A stretch of 64,000 nt of DNA from Glycine soja (GCF_004193775.1 NC_041002.1:36801112-36865111), one strand, 5' to 3'. Positions 1 to 11,885 are shown, numbered from the stretch's first letter. The notes: generated from the letters alone by a model not told the origin. Made by a program: numbers and translations.

Positions 1-837
1 TAAACGAGAAATGACTTAAATAAATGGCTTAAGCACGTCAAAAGGGGGTATAAAAAGTAAATGAAAATGAGAATAAAAATACATGAAACCAAATGTGGAC
101 CACCACGGGTACATAGAATGAATTAAAAAGCTTGGTTTGAGGTACTTACCCGTTGAAGACTGAAGAACGATGAAGAACGAATGAAGAACGTCGAAGAACG
201 GTCGAAAACCTTCGCGAAATCACTCGTGGAAACGTTACGGAAGCGCCTCGGCTTGGATTTTCTTCACGGAACTAATTTTCCTCAGTTATTTCGAGAAAGA
301 GAGAAGTGCCTAAGGGGCTGAACCCTTTTCTACTTCACTTCTCCCCCTATTTATAGAAAATTAGGGGAGAAGCTTGCCACCCAGCTCGCCCAGGCAAGCA
401 AGGTTGCTTCCTCCAGAAGCAACACCCTTCTGGAGGGCCCAAGTGGGCCTGGTTGCTATTTGCACCCCCATTTTTACTAAACACACCCCTGCCCTTTTTT
501 TGGTGATTTTTTTTCTCGTAAAGTTACGGAAACTTACGAATTTCGTAACGATATTTGTTTTCTTTCCGTAATGTTACGGAACCTTGCGGATTACATAATC
601 ATCCCCTTTTTGACTTACGGAATGTTACGGACCTCACTATTTGTGCAACGATGCTTCCTTTTGATTTCCGGTGTGTCACGGAACCTTACGGATTGTGCAT
701 CAATATTTTCTTTTGATTCCCGGCACGTCACGGAATTTCACAAATTGCCTAATGATGGGTGCCAAGCACCTCAAAATGACCAAACACAAGTTGCATGCCA
801 CCAAGCAAAGGTCCCCGGACGAAATTAGGGTATGACA
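1..837 (-). mobile_element. Partial LTR of a Ty3/gypsy-type retrotransposon
   Basis: The stretch ends at 837 with GGGTATGACA, so on the minus strand it starts TGTCATACCC, an LTR start of the TG...CA type. It is rich in the recurring word TTACGGAA/GTTACGGA and has a short run of GAAGAACG-like repeats near 150-210. No host gene is visible; the small open frames between 374 and 1028 are not convincing proteins. The other LTR end lies left of the window, so length and orientation are inferred. It abuts and interrupts the CACTA transposase remnant starting at 838. Family assignment is from memory of soybean repeats. Confidence 0.6.
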
Positions 838-1817
838 GATATACAAAGAATCAATATCGACCAGAGGCAAACATTGTTGAAAGATATGTTGCTGAAGAAG
901 TTATTGAGTTTTGTTCAAAGTATATAGAAACCTCTACACCAATTGGGGTTCCTCAAAGTCGTCATGACTGCACATGGGAAGGTAGGGGTACACGAGGATT
1001 CAATGTTGTAACCATGGATCCCCACTAGTTGTCACAAGCTCATCTATACGTATTAAACAACACAACAAAGATGATCCCGAACATAAATGTTCATAAACAA
1101 CATGTCATAGATACTCACCTAAAAATGAACATGATGAGATTGTTGCAAGAGCAAAATAGAACTTTCATCAACTGGTTTAGAAAAATAATCTTTGTAGATG
1201 ACAGTTCTTCAAACACATTAAGATTGTTAGCTGTTGGTCCAAATCTTAATGTTCCAACTTGGAAGGGATATGATATCAATAACTATTCCTTCTACACAAA
1301 GTCATAGGATGATAAAAGTAGCACGCAAAACAATGTGGTGAATGTTGATGCTCATTCAGATCACTTTTCTAATGCTTCAGATAACAACCCAATTCAAGCA
1401 TCCATGCCTTACTTTGGAGTGATCGAAGATATTTGGGAGCTTGATTACAGTGAATTTAGAGTGCATGTGTTCAAGTGTTAGTTGGTCAATGGCAATATTG
1501 GAGTGTGTCAAGACAAAATGGGATTTACTTCAGTAGACCTTCAAAAGGTTGGTTACAAGGATGACCCATTCATCATGGCAGCGCAAGCCAAACAAGTGTT
1601 TTATGTGCAAAATCCGTGCGAGTCAAGATGGTCAGTGGTTTTACAAGGGAAAACAACTTGTATCGGTCACCATATTGAGGCTTCAACACTTGATGTCAGC
1701 GAGATGCCAGCTTTCTCCCAACAAATGCCTTTCATAAATGCTGAAGATGAGGAGGATGATGTACATGCAAATCGTAATGATCATGATGAAGGTTTATGGA
1801 AGAATATTCCTACATAA
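838..1817 (+). pseudogene. TNP2-like CACTA transposase, C-terminal fragment
   Basis: Translated pieces carry the DUF4218-type end (RPEANIVERYVAEEVIEFC, about 860-915) followed by the DUF4216-type block (VFKC, GFTSVDLQKVGYKDDPFI, AKQVFYV, RWSVVLQGK, about 1470-1660). TNP2 proteins cut CACTA elements at their ends; the catalytic core lies N-terminal to this piece and is absent here. Stop codons interrupt the frame near 1027 and 1306, and the frame is open again from about 1482 to an acidic tail ending at 1817. The first residues are fused to LTR sequence. No function is expected. Family match is strong; the exact clade is not assigned. Confidence 0.85.
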
Positions 1818-2149
1818 CTGTGTTATACCAAAGTAATGTTTATAACATTTAAATAATTCTAATACATTTTTTATTTGGATATTTACAATTTCATACTTAT
1901 ATGTTGTTTATATAACTTTGTCCTAACTCAATTTGTTTTATTTGCGCAGACTCATGGCAACACCCCCAAGGTCCCCTCCACATTCGTATATTCCTTTGGA
2001 GACTACGTCTAGGAGGACTAGACAATCCACCTGAATGAGAAGGTTGAATGTCAAAAGCTTTGTTTCGCATGGTTGTCATGACATATTGAATACTGTTATT
2101 GGCTGACCCGAACATCCATGTCGAGTATGTGTTGCGGGAACTGGTGTCA

Positions 2150-2760
2150 CAATCAGTCAATACTTTGGACAGGCCTCACGTGGCTCCAACACTTCCTCTG
2201 CATCAATCACCCAACAACAATTGGTTGACATCATTGGTAACCTCAAGGAAGAGTGGAGGAAAGAAGTGGAAGAGGAAAACAAGAACCTTTAGGAAAGTAG
2301 AAGAGAAAAACAAATGTAGTTTGAAGATAATTAAACAAGAGTTGAAAGAAGCAATAAAAATATAGTTAACCCAAATTGCATCACAACACTCACCCCCTGC
2401 TAAGGCGCCAGATATACAAGTATTAACTGCATGTGTGAGCACTAAGGGGAGCTGTGCTGAAGCTGATACAATTCCATTAGGTAAAGAGCCTTCTGATGTT
2501 CATGTGGCTACTATGGGGTTGTACGTAGTTGGTGACCAATGTACATGGCTAGTGGCCTTGGGAAAAGTGTATGATAGTGCATCCACCATACACAATTTCC
2601 CTTATGTAGATAATGTGGTTAGGGTGAGTGTTGTCATAATTTATGACAGTGATGCTCAAGTCCCTTTTCCGACGTTAGAGATTCAGTTTGTGAGGCAGGC
2701 CGTTGGCACATTTGTGGGATGGCCGACACATCTTGTAAAAGCTGTATTTGATCAGGTTTT
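2150..2760 (+). pseudogene. CACTA second ORF remnant with DUF8039-like segment
   Basis: A lysine- and glutamate-rich, probably coiled-coil stretch (about 2240-2365) is followed after a stop by a frame at 2435-2760 reading LVALGKVYDSASTIHN, VVRVSV, DAQVPFPTLEI and FVGWPTHLVKAVFDQ. This is the pattern of the DUF8039 domain that sits between the TNPA-like part and the protease in plant CACTA ORF2 proteins. At about 2758 the frame runs into what looks like an intron (TTTTTTC tract, then TAG|GATTTAGAC near 2849). At least one stop lies upstream (about 2364). Role in the living element would be end binding; this copy is inert. Confidence 0.7.
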
Positions 2761-2849
2761 TTCTTTTCCCTTTGAATGTATTAATTTCAGTCACATTGTT
2801 AAATTTTTTTATAAAATTAGCGTAATTGTTATTTTCATTAACCATGTAG

Positions 2850-4065
2850 GATTTAGACAATCGTGTGCCGAAACCGGTTGGACCTGCTGAAATGGGCAAT
2901 GTAGTGGATGGAGTTGATCCATTGGGAGAATTGGTTAAGAACTTGTTTGATGTTTACCAAAAGCCACTTGAGTTGTTGTGGGATGGGACAAAATTTGGGA
3001 TACCTAATGTAAAAGGTGGCTTTTTCATCACACATGCAGATGTAACTGAAATAATATTAGGTAACAAATGTTTGAGCATATTTAAACTACAGCTGTGGAT
3101 GATGTAATTAAATTGAATTAGAAGGTGTCTTAGTTATTAACTCATAATTAATATTCGTTAAAATATACGCTTAACAATATTCATGTCAAATGTTCCAAAT
3201 AGGTTTATGGATGACTGGAGTGGTTCATTGTATGGGTTCCTTGAGCCTTAGTCTATGCACAACACAAAAAGTAGATGTCAAGAATGTCAACATTACATTG
3301 AAACATGGGTCAAGGAATGACATCGACAAGTGTACTAAGGAGCTTACTTGAATCAGTAAATCAAATACATGTTGTACAGTGAAAAAAATTTGCACTATAA
3401 GTACCTAATTATAGTTTTTCGACTTCAAGGCACATTGACAACTTGTTGTTCTGTGTCCACGGGACAATATTGTTGTTTGGTTTTGTTCTTTGCATAAGAA
3501 GCCTGATTTGCACATCAAGGTTGCAAATGACAGGTTATTTTTCAATTATAACTCAATTACTATATACCAATTGTAGCATAACTGCAAAATAATTTTTATC
3601 TTACATACGCTAACATTTTTGTAACTAGTGCAATGAAGACATTAACCACTAGTTTGAATGGTAAGGCTGATCAACCTGTACCTCGGTGAATTGAACCAAA
3701 AGTATGTCATTCGTTCATCAATAGGTATTTCCAATTAGTGTCATGTGTAACTTTGAAAGTACAACATGGTAAATATATTTGATATTGCATTTAGAGTCAT
3801 GTTCAAACCAGAGGCTATGAGTGTGGATATTATGTCATGCATTGGATGTGGTGCATAGTCAGCGGTGGTTTCAAGAATGAATGAAACATGGTATGTTTAC
3901 TATAACAAGTTATAATTGTTACTTTGGTATCAATTTGTAATTGAATGTTTGATGTACGTGACTAATTTGATATTTTCAATTTTGCAGTTGTTTTATGATG
4001 GAACAACATTAGACAATGAGTCCATGACAACACTTCGCAAGAAATGGGAATCATATTTTCTATAA
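2850..4065 (+). pseudogene. Ulp1-like (C48) protease remnant of the CACTA element
   Basis: Exon-like pieces follow each other: LGELVKNLFDVYQKPLELLW (about 2923-2982) with the C48-flanking segment GIPNVKGGFFITHADVTEI; a strand resembling the histidine region (about 3440-3535); and the cysteine region QTRGYECGYYVMHWMW (about 3804-3855), which shows the Q-x5-C spacing of Ulp1 catalytic sites. A TGA follows at FKNE (about 3885) where family members usually have tryptophan. The last exon (about 3988-4062) reads LFYDGTTLDNESMTTLRKKW. Ulp1-like domains are commonly carried by plant CACTA and MULE elements, where their role is not settled. Several exons are out of frame. Confidence 0.7.
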
Positions 4066-4906
4066 GTTAAAAACATGGCATTTAGACAAATTTAGATGAC
4101 ACACTACGATATTGTTTCCAACGTAACATTTTTATTGTCTACATTATAAACAATTATGGTCAATCGACATTTAATTCAGCAGTAATATATATTTGTTTAT
4201 TAATATTTGTCTGCATCGAAGTCCTTGCAGAATGGTTTGTAGTTGCGATGTGTACTTGCGTCGATAGGATATAAGTGTTTTTTGTGGTGGCACACTATGC
4301 ATCAAAAACTCATTGTTATCTGAATTTTGTTAGTCCTGTTGACAGTGCATCTCATTGGGACAAAAATCAGGTAAGACAACTACATTCCATAATTTAGTGA
4401 AATTATTTATAGTTATATGTTTTGTTGAAATGTTAAATTAATGAATTCTTTTTATGTATATTACAATGTCATTGGTGCGTCAAAATTACAAATTTCAATG
4501 GGAGTGTGGACCACTTTTTCCTTTGAAATGGTAAGGACTGCTCAGCTACCAGTTCCTGTAATAGAAAATGTTTGGTAAGTTTGATTTACGAAAATCACAC
4601 TCAATCCATTTGCTGTTGGAATTTTGACATGCTCTTTTGCTTACTATTAGCTAGTCAGGTCTTGCCTTTCATATTGTCTAAAGCTATACACATTTAATTA
4701 ATAATAGTGAATATTATTGGCAAAATATTAATTCTATTTTGGTGTTTAATGTTACAATCACAAATATGGGTATCAAAATTTTGGATCACTTTGGGCAATT
4801 TACAGTGACAGTGAATATGTTTGCCCATAAGCCTGCTTGAAGCTCACTTTGACTATTTTAAGGTTTTTCAGAGGTGAAAATAGTTAAGGGTGAGTGATTT
4901 TTGTGC
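4066..4906. other. No gene recognised between CACTA relic and callose synthase fragment
   Basis: AT-rich sequence with no open frame of note and no terminal repeat that I could pair. It may hold the lost 3' end of the CACTA element and decayed intron sequence of the following pseudogene. Confidence 0.4.
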
Positions 4907-5745
4907 ACTCAGATAATTGCGGCTGCTAGAGATGTCCAGGAAAAGATAGAGATATATTTGCCTTTCAACATTCTTCCGTTGGAGTCTACCGGGGCTTCTC
5001 AGTCTATTATGTAGCTTAAAGAGGAATGTCATCTGCCGTGATTCATGTTGATGTCAATGTTGATATTGAGAGTTTTGTTTTTTTTGGCTTTGCACTCACT
5101 TCCTTCCTTGTCTATGTTAACACCTTGTAGATTAAGGATCTCTGTTTTTGCTCCCTGGAATACTCGTGCCATGAATTGGACAACTTCATTTCAGCAACAA
5201 AGGTAGACAACTGGAGAATTGGATCTGCTTCATTGGCTTAGAGCCATATTTGGGTTTTAGGCATGTCTTCTACTCCCAAATACAAAGGGATACGATAAGG
5301 ATTGTGACTTACTTCTTCATCTTTTGTATAGCCCCCACAAATTGTAAATCTATTTGGTTTATTTTGGCTCATAGGGACAAGGTTAGGAACTAGAGACAAC
5401 ATTTGATTCTGCTTCTTGCTAACTCTCACATAAGGCTAAACCCCAAACCCGAGCCTCTTAACAAGGCATCTAGCTATATCTCGCATCTTCATGTACTAGG
5501 CAAAATATTTATACATTTAATAGAGCTAAACCAAAAATCAAGAGAACTTCCATCAAAGTTTGACTTAGCTATTAGGATAGCCTGCTTTGCTTTTGGCCCA
5601 TACTTGAAATTTACTATTGTTTTCTTCTTCTTTCTTTAAACAATTGCAACTTGATGATCGAGCTGTTGATGCAGTGATGAATAATATGTTTAAGAATTAC
5701 AAAAGCATGTCATCATGGTGACAAAATCTAGAGTCTGTTGATGCA
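4907..5745 (+). pseudogene. Callose synthase (glucan synthase-like) fragment
   Basis: Four exon-like blocks match the N-terminal cytosolic part of plant callose synthases, most like the CalS7 type. Block 1 (about 4912-5030) reads VQEKIEIYLPFNILPLES then GASQSIM. Block 2 (about 5150-5260) reads WNTRAMNW, TSFQQQR, TTGELDLLHWLRAIFGF. Block 3 (about 5380-5470) reads LILLLANSHIRL then KPEPLNK. Block 4 (about 5650-5735) reads QLDDRAVDAVMNNMFKNYK. Callose synthases are large plasma-membrane enzymes making beta-1,3-glucan. Here only about 150 residues survive, with stops inside blocks 1 and 2 (QQQR followed by TAG) and before HLIL, so this is a dead duplicate. Order and intron remnants are retained, so it is not a processed copy. 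Confidence 0.8.
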
Positions 5746-5959
5746 CAAAAATCCAGAGTGAATTCATGGTCAGAAAATTAACTATTATTTAATTTTCACA
5801 TGCCATCATGCATCTTAGTTAGCCATTTTGGTTTTATAAGTAATTGTATGACTCATCACTTAACAATACTTGTTATATAAATTTGTTTCAAAACCATGGG
5901 AGAGGAATCAAATCATTTTGTAATTAATCTTTATGATAAGATTTATAAGCATATGATAT

Positions 5960-6089
<130 letters not shown>

Positions 6090-6109
6090 TTGTATATATA
6101 TCATCCTAT

Positions 6110-6346
6110 GAATTTAGGTTATGGACTATCACAAGTAAGTGATTCTTTGATGGGTAAAAGAATTGGAGAAGATGATAATTATCATGTAAGGGTTTCTGCC
6201 ATGAAGATGAAGAAAATGAAAGCAATTGTGATGATGACGGAGGCAAGGTTTTGCTTCAAGACTATGAGTGATGTAGATGTCTTGGATGATGGCTACAAGT
6301 GGAGGAAGTAAGGACAGAAAATGGTAAAGAACACACAGCACCCGAG
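6110..6346 (+). pseudogene. WRKY13-like transcription factor fragment, stop inside WRKYGQK
   Basis: The frame reads SAMKMKKMKA, ARFCFKTMSDVDVLDDGY, then WRK, a TAA stop at 6309-6311, then GQKMVKNTQHPR. Group IIc WRKY12/13 proteins have the same run with WRKYGQK, the heptapeptide that contacts the W-box, so the tyrosine codon has become a stop. The sequence then ends at AG|GT (6346/6347), the conserved R-type intron position in WRKY domains. The zinc-finger exon that should follow (C-x5-C ... H-x-H) was not found downstream. Upstream the piece is cut off close to the TG microsatellite. It is therefore a one-exon relic of a gene that regulates secondary-wall and flowering programmes in Arabidopsis; that role is family knowledge. 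Confidence 0.88.
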
Positions 6347-8065
6347 GTATACTCCCTTAATTGAAATTTATTTCAATTTCTGTTTTGGCTTTATTAGTGA
6401 GTGACTGCATATAGATCAACAAAAGGTGAAAGCATATTTTTTTAAATCCGATATGCTCTCTCTCTCTGTCTCTCTATCTCTTTTTGTCCAACCTCTTGAC
6501 CCCTCTGATCTTTGTTTCACACTTTTATCATAATTGAATATATGACTCACTATTGGTTTTGGGAAGGTTTAATTTGGGTTAGCTGACATGATTATAATCA
6601 TTAATCATATTAAAGCTAGATAGATTTCACTTTAATTATGTCGTGGGGGGGGGGGGGGGGGTTCTTTAAAGCATTTTTTCTTTCTTCTTTCTTTTTTGTA
6701 AAGTTGACGATGTAAATCTCCCAAAATAGATGGATTTCACTCTTACATGTTATGGTATGTATATGATCACAAAAACACAAAGCTATTTTACACCAAAAAG
6801 AAAAGAAAAAGAGAGAACTAAATAAAACTTATCTCAGTTGTATGTTATGGTATGTATAAGTACAAAAAGATAGTTTTTTTTTTACACTTTGATGGCATTG
6901 CTACTCTAGGTCTGTGCTAAAGTTTTTCCCCACTGACATCCATCCCTTCATAGGATTTTCGTGTCTTGAGGAATGTTTTGCAGTGTAGAAACAAAATTAA
7001 TATATAAATTGATGGTCCTGTTTGCCATTGTTTGAAGTTGAATGGGAGTAGTGATTATTGTGAGGTAGAACTGCTATTTCTGATTTACCTCGTATTGTCA
7101 TGCATATTGAAATAGATTAATGCTAATGCAGAAGTTGTTGTCTGTTGTAGGTGAAAGGGAATTTTGATATATGATGGCTTACATAAGTGCCCTGCTTAAT
7201 GTATTTCTTGCAGGACCTATAGTTTTTGGACCGGTCATAAGCACTACTGCACTGATTGCCAACCAATGTATATGATCATCATGTGCTATATTGAGTTGAG
7301 TGGGAGTTAAGGGTATTATTTGCAAAATCTTATATAGATGGCAGCCATGTTTATTTGTAACTGAACAAGTGCGCACCCATACTTGTGAGTGTTTTAATTA
7401 AGTATGGGCTTTCTTATATTAGAGTTATACACAAAGTTCATGCCTCTTGCCTTTGTTTTTCTCTGGTACAACATACCAATTATATGGACCGACCATGATA
7501 TGCCCTGTTTAATTTCTATCGTCTTTTTTGGGCAAAAGGTTTTTTTTTTCTAGTGCTGCCACTAAGTATGAACTTGTAAATTAGAAGTTATATATATCCA
7601 AAAGGTTGAAGGAAAATATATAGACTAGATATGTTACAAAACTTTGTAATCAAAACCCTGACCACACTAAATAGGGCATAACTTGTAACGAGCTTATTCA
7701 AATTAATTTATTAAAAGGTTCTCTTAAAAGGTAAAAATATTAATCTCTTCAAATACAAATATTCAATTCATAAACTGATTCATTTTAACAAATGTTCTTT
7801 GTTACACAAACAAACTTGATGACCAAATGTTGCTACTATTTTCAAAATAAAGCTTCCAATCCAACTAAAATGAAGTTTTCACTGGTCAAATGTGAGTTAA
7901 GTAATACAATGGGCTTTGTTCTTCAAGTCTTACAAGCACTTGTTATGTGTCTTCTTGATGTCAACATTACATCTTAAAAATTTACAAAAATGGCAGAAAA
8001 AAAACTCGTTACTTATATTGAACATATGATTTATTATTTTCTGTTTTTGGTGTCTTATCTAAGAA
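6347..8065. other. No gene recognised; G-tract at 6645-6661
   Basis: AT-rich sequence that begins as WRKY intron. It includes a CT-rich stretch (about 6451-6482) and an uninterrupted run of 17-18 G. I looked for the WRKY zinc-finger exon here and did not find it. Confidence 0.5.
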
Positions 8066-10906
8066 TTGATTGAAACAATATGCAATTCACTTTCTGAGTT
8101 TGGTGTTCTTGGATTTGAATTGGGTTACTCAATGGAAAATCCCAATTCATTGATAATTTGGGCGGCTCAATTTGGTGATTTTGCTAATGGTGTTCATGTG
8201 ATATTTGACAATTTTTTGGCTTCTGGTGAGGCTAAGTGGCTCTGTCAGACTGGGCTTGTTGTGTTACTTCCTCATTGTTATGATGGCTAGAGCCCAGAGC
8301 ATTGAAGTGCAAGATTGGAACGCTTTCTTCAGGTTCTTTTATGAATCTATGTTCTAATTATATTTTGAGCATACTTTTGAGCTTCTGTTGATTTGTTCCA
8401 TTTACTTGAGTTTGAATCTTGTTGCCAACTTTGACTATTGTTTGCCCTCTTTGTGTATGTGTTGCCAACTTTTACTATTATTTGGGTTGATCAAATTGAT
8501 GAACACATATCGGTGGTTCTAGTGCATCCTATTATATGTGGTGTACTTTGAGATTCATATGTCAACTTGAACTAAGTGGCACTGTTATATAAAAAGTACT
8601 TTGTTGATTGCATGTTGTTTGTTTTGTCTTAAGTGCACACACATATACAAAAGGAAAAAGTGAAAAAAAGAAGATCCAATTGCACTATATGAGAATAGTT
8701 TCACATTTGAAGTATGGCATTCTAGGTTGGTTTACAGTCTGCCACCTGTGGGCTATAATACAAAAGGGAAAAGTGTAATTTGCAGATTGTGAATGTCATA
8801 ACTCTTGCTAATTTTTTGCATGTTCTATGGAGGAAAGTTGGTACAGTAAATTGATTTATTTTTTTAGTGATCAACGAGGCTGAAGCCCAAAAAGTAAATG
8901 GGGTTGGGGCAGGAAGGACTAAAGAAGTAAACAACCAATCTCCTCTTCCAGTATAACTCACCTTCTAGTGAAGATATTGGAACTCCTTATACATGAGAGT
9001 AATAGTGACATTTTGGGAATTCCAAGCTACAACAATCCCTCTTGAGAAACCACTATCTTTTGAGAATCTAATTTCCATAACCACTTGCAAATCTGGATGG
9101 TGGATACCATATATTGCATGCAATAATGAAAGAAAGCACTACTAACAGTTCCAAAGAAAAATATTTTATTTCACGAGTCCACTAAAAATGATCAATATTC
9201 ATATTAGACTCCCTTCCAGCATCTACATCTACTACCAAACCAACAATATCAAAATCATTTTCTAACTCCATACTGTGGTTATTATGAGTAGATCAAATGA
9301 CAACTAACTCATCGCTAGTATTAGGCATGTACTCAATACTCATTAATGTCAACATTAGAATTAAGATCTTGAGGGGGTTCTCCATTAGACTTTGATTACT
9401 CAGCTTGCTTTTCATCCATAGTCATCGTCATCTCCTGCACCACCTAAAACCATATCCTTACAAGTCTAACTATTGGTCCCTCCACCACATCATTATAGGA
9501 TGTTGGCAATGAGGACACATGAGAAACTTTGATCATCACCTTTGACCTTCATGCTCCTTGCCACCTGATCTACTTCCACTGTTAAGATCCCTTGTTTTTC
9601 CATAATAGGGAAAGCTTTGTCGTCCACTTAATTAAAAATTAATTGATTTAATGGTTGCTATATCACTTAAAGTTATGTTCCTTGTTTTCTCATACTCCGT
9701 TGCTTTTGTTCTTGCAGGTATATAGAGATTTTCACAAACCTCTGATTGTAATGTCCCCTAAGAACCTACTTCTTAGCAAGGCTTGCAGATCAAATTTATT
9801 TGAATTTGATGATGTCCAAGGCCACCCAGGCTTTGGCAAATAGGGAACTAGATTCAAGCGCCTTATAAAAGACCTAAATGCCCACAAAGATGTTTAGGAG
9901 GGTATTAGACGTTTAGTACTTTGCTCTGGAAAGGTATGTGGTACTCATTAAAAACCAGCTATCTGCATATCAATATGTTTTTATGCTTTTTCATTCTGAA
10001 AAAGGTGTTTATGACTATAAAATTGGACTATGCCTTGCAGGTTTACTATGAACTTGATGAACAACGAACAAAGGTTGATGAAAATGATGTTGCAATATGT
10101 AGGGTGGAACAACTTTGTCCTTTCCCTTATGACCTTGACCAATGAAAGCTTAAACGATCGATATCCAAGTATGTATAATTATAGTTAGAAAATGTTCCCT
10201 GGAAGTAGATTTTGATTTCTTTATTTTTCTTGTTGAAGGTGTGTATGAGGTATAATTTGTCTTTTGTCTAGGATATAATTTTCTTGTTTGTTCTTCATTT
10301 ATAGGTAGTGTTTATGTTTATACCTTTATATTGCATCTCTTACCAAATAGCTCGCTCATATCCCTTACTTTAAAAACAAAAAGCTAGCCCATACCCATAG
10401 GGAGATAATTTCACTTTTTGCTGTTAAGCATGACTAACTTTTGCAATAGGAATATGAGGAAATAGTGTATGCACTCACATTGTGAAAGATTTTTACATTG
10501 ACATCCAATCACAAACCATCATGTATAATAATTGTAATAATTACTTTAGAAGTCTTACCAACGATAATTTCTGATTGATTGACAGTGTATAAAAATTAGT
10601 CTCTAGAAATATATTTGTTTCGCCCCCTTTATGGTTTTCATACTTATATTTAATTTTGTTTCTCGTGTAGATGCTGAGGTTGTTTGGTGTCAAGAAGAGC
10701 CAATGAACATGGGTGGATCTTATGTTTTACCCCGACTTATATCTTCAATGAAAGCTGTGAATAGGAAAGGTTATGACGATGTCAAATATATTGGTGGTGC
10801 TCCATTCGCGGCCACAACCACTGGTTTCCTTAAGATTCACCAAAAGTAGTAGATTGAGATTGCTGAAAAAGTCGTTCAACAAGAACCAATCAACTTCCCA
10901 TTTTGA
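8066..10906 (+). pseudogene. 2-oxoglutarate dehydrogenase E1 (OGDH) C-terminal pseudogene
   Basis: Four exons of a plant mitochondrial OGDH E1 gene can be followed. Exon A (about 8066-8333): [35 protein letters not shown], then stops at YDG-TAG and EH-TGA before ARLERFLQ|GT. Exon B (9718-9933): KPLIVMSPKNLL, FDDVQGHPGFGK-TAG-GTRFKRLI, ending LVLCSGK|GT. Exon C (10041 to about 10169): VYYELDEQR, DVAICRVEQLCPFPYDL, with TGA after DQ. Exon D (10671-10906): AEVVWCQEEPMNMGG, LPRLISSMKAV, FLKIHQK followed by two stops. Splice sites are kept, so it arose by DNA duplication, not by a spliced transcript. The living enzyme decarboxylates 2-oxoglutarate in the TCA cycle. At least six disabling changes exclude function. 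About 700 bp inside (8963-9650) has no OGDH match and an exon between A and B is missing. Confidence 0.9.
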
Positions 10907-11080
10907 AAAATCATTTGCACATGCATCCATATTTTTTGAGAGGGGTAATAATGCATTTAGTTTAATTTATCCACCACGTAAGGGGCTATAGTTGGAAGGA
11001 AGGCGACCTCCTAAATTTGCTTTTGAGTTTTGGCTGATAAATATAATATATAGTAAGTGGCACAAAATAAAAAAAAAGTA

Positions 11081-11491
11081 AAAAAAAATGATCATTCAAA
11101 GATGGTTATGTCGTAAAACTGTCTTAGAATGAACAACTTTCTAAGACGGTTTTGGCGTCTAACCCGTCTTTGATTGTGGAACATTCAAAGAACGTTCTGT
11201 AGTAAAAAATGTCTTAGAAAGAGGTCCATCCTAAGATGTTTTAACGATAAAACTATCTTAGAATGCTCGACATTCAAAGACGAGTTATACGCCAATACCA
11301 TTTTAGAATGACCTACTTTTTAAGATGGTTTTGGCGTCTAACCCGTCTTTGAATGTTGATCATTCTAATACGGGTGAGGGAACCATCGTCATAGATACTT
11401 CCACATTCTACGACGCTCGCTACAACGATGGTTTATAACCAACTTCGAATGTCGGAAATAACCAACGTAGAATAGCTCTTTTCTTGTAGTG
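11081..11491. mobile_element. Truncated CACTA element, one terminus with subterminal repeats
   Basis: The block ends CTTTTCTTGTAGTG at 11491, the reverse complement of a CACTACAAGAAAAG terminus. The preceding 400 bp are built from short direct and inverted copies of words such as CTAAGACGGTTTTGGCGTCT and its complement, the usual make-up of CACTA subterminal regions. No matching CACTA start was found upstream, where the OGDH pseudogene ends at 10906. It is either a truncated element or an end left after deletion. Confidence 0.7.
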
Positions 11492-11885
11492 AAAAGATAA
11501 TATGACTCAAAAAATTTGTGCATTAATGCCTGCAACTAAACTTATAAGTTGGAGATATAAGGTTGGTTTAGTACTTAAGGAAGGGTGAAGATAGAAGAGA
11601 GATCACGGGTTCAAATCCCCAACCGATATTTTTAATAAAAACTAACAAACTAACATTTGTCGATAAAAATATTAAATTTATAAGCCTTTTAAGATGTGAT
11701 GCATAATGCAAAATCAAATTAATTAAAAACAAATGACAAAGTCAAACTTTGTTTCAAATGATTTGAATATGTTTATTCACTTGGCCTTGGAAAAGAAAAG
11801 AAAAAACTCTTTATCAAACATCAACTATGCATCTTCTTAATTCATTGCTCACCTAATTCTTCATCTAACTTAAATAAAAAACATA
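11492..11885. other. Spacer between two CACTA ends; possible tRNA-derived SINE at 11561-11624
   Basis: Within it, 11561-11624 resembles a degenerate tRNA: GGTTGG at the 5' side can pair with CCAACC at the 3' side, and GGGTTCAAATCCCC contains a perfect RNA polymerase III B-box. The A-box is poor. This fits a tRNA-derived SINE head or a tRNA pseudogene. No other feature is visible. Confidence 0.35.

Larger units (their letters stand above)
838..4065 (+). mobile_element. Degenerate En/Spm (CACTA) DNA transposon, internal part
   Basis: Three plus-strand coding remnants follow in the order usual for plant CACTA elements: the C-terminal part of a TNP2-like transposase (838-1817), a second ORF with a DUF8039-like segment (about 2150-2760), and a Ulp1-type cysteine protease region (about 2850-4065). 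All are interrupted by stops or frameshifts. The 5' part is replaced by the gypsy LTR ending at 837. I found no CACTA terminal inverted repeat on either side, so both element ends are unknown. It is a dead relic. Confidence 0.8.

Noticed and set aside
795..1028. A separate small gene with its own start
   Set aside because: The frame crosses the LTR border at 837; the protein-like part belongs to the TNP2 transposase relic.
7145..7380. Possible second exon of the WRKY gene
   Set aside because: CACTACTGCACTGATTGCC suggested a C-x-C zinc-finger start, but the rest does not give the VKKxVER or HxH pattern in any frame.
11561..11624. Functional tRNA gene
   Set aside because: B-box and pairing ends are present, but the A-box and anticodon arm do not fold well and the length is 64 bases.
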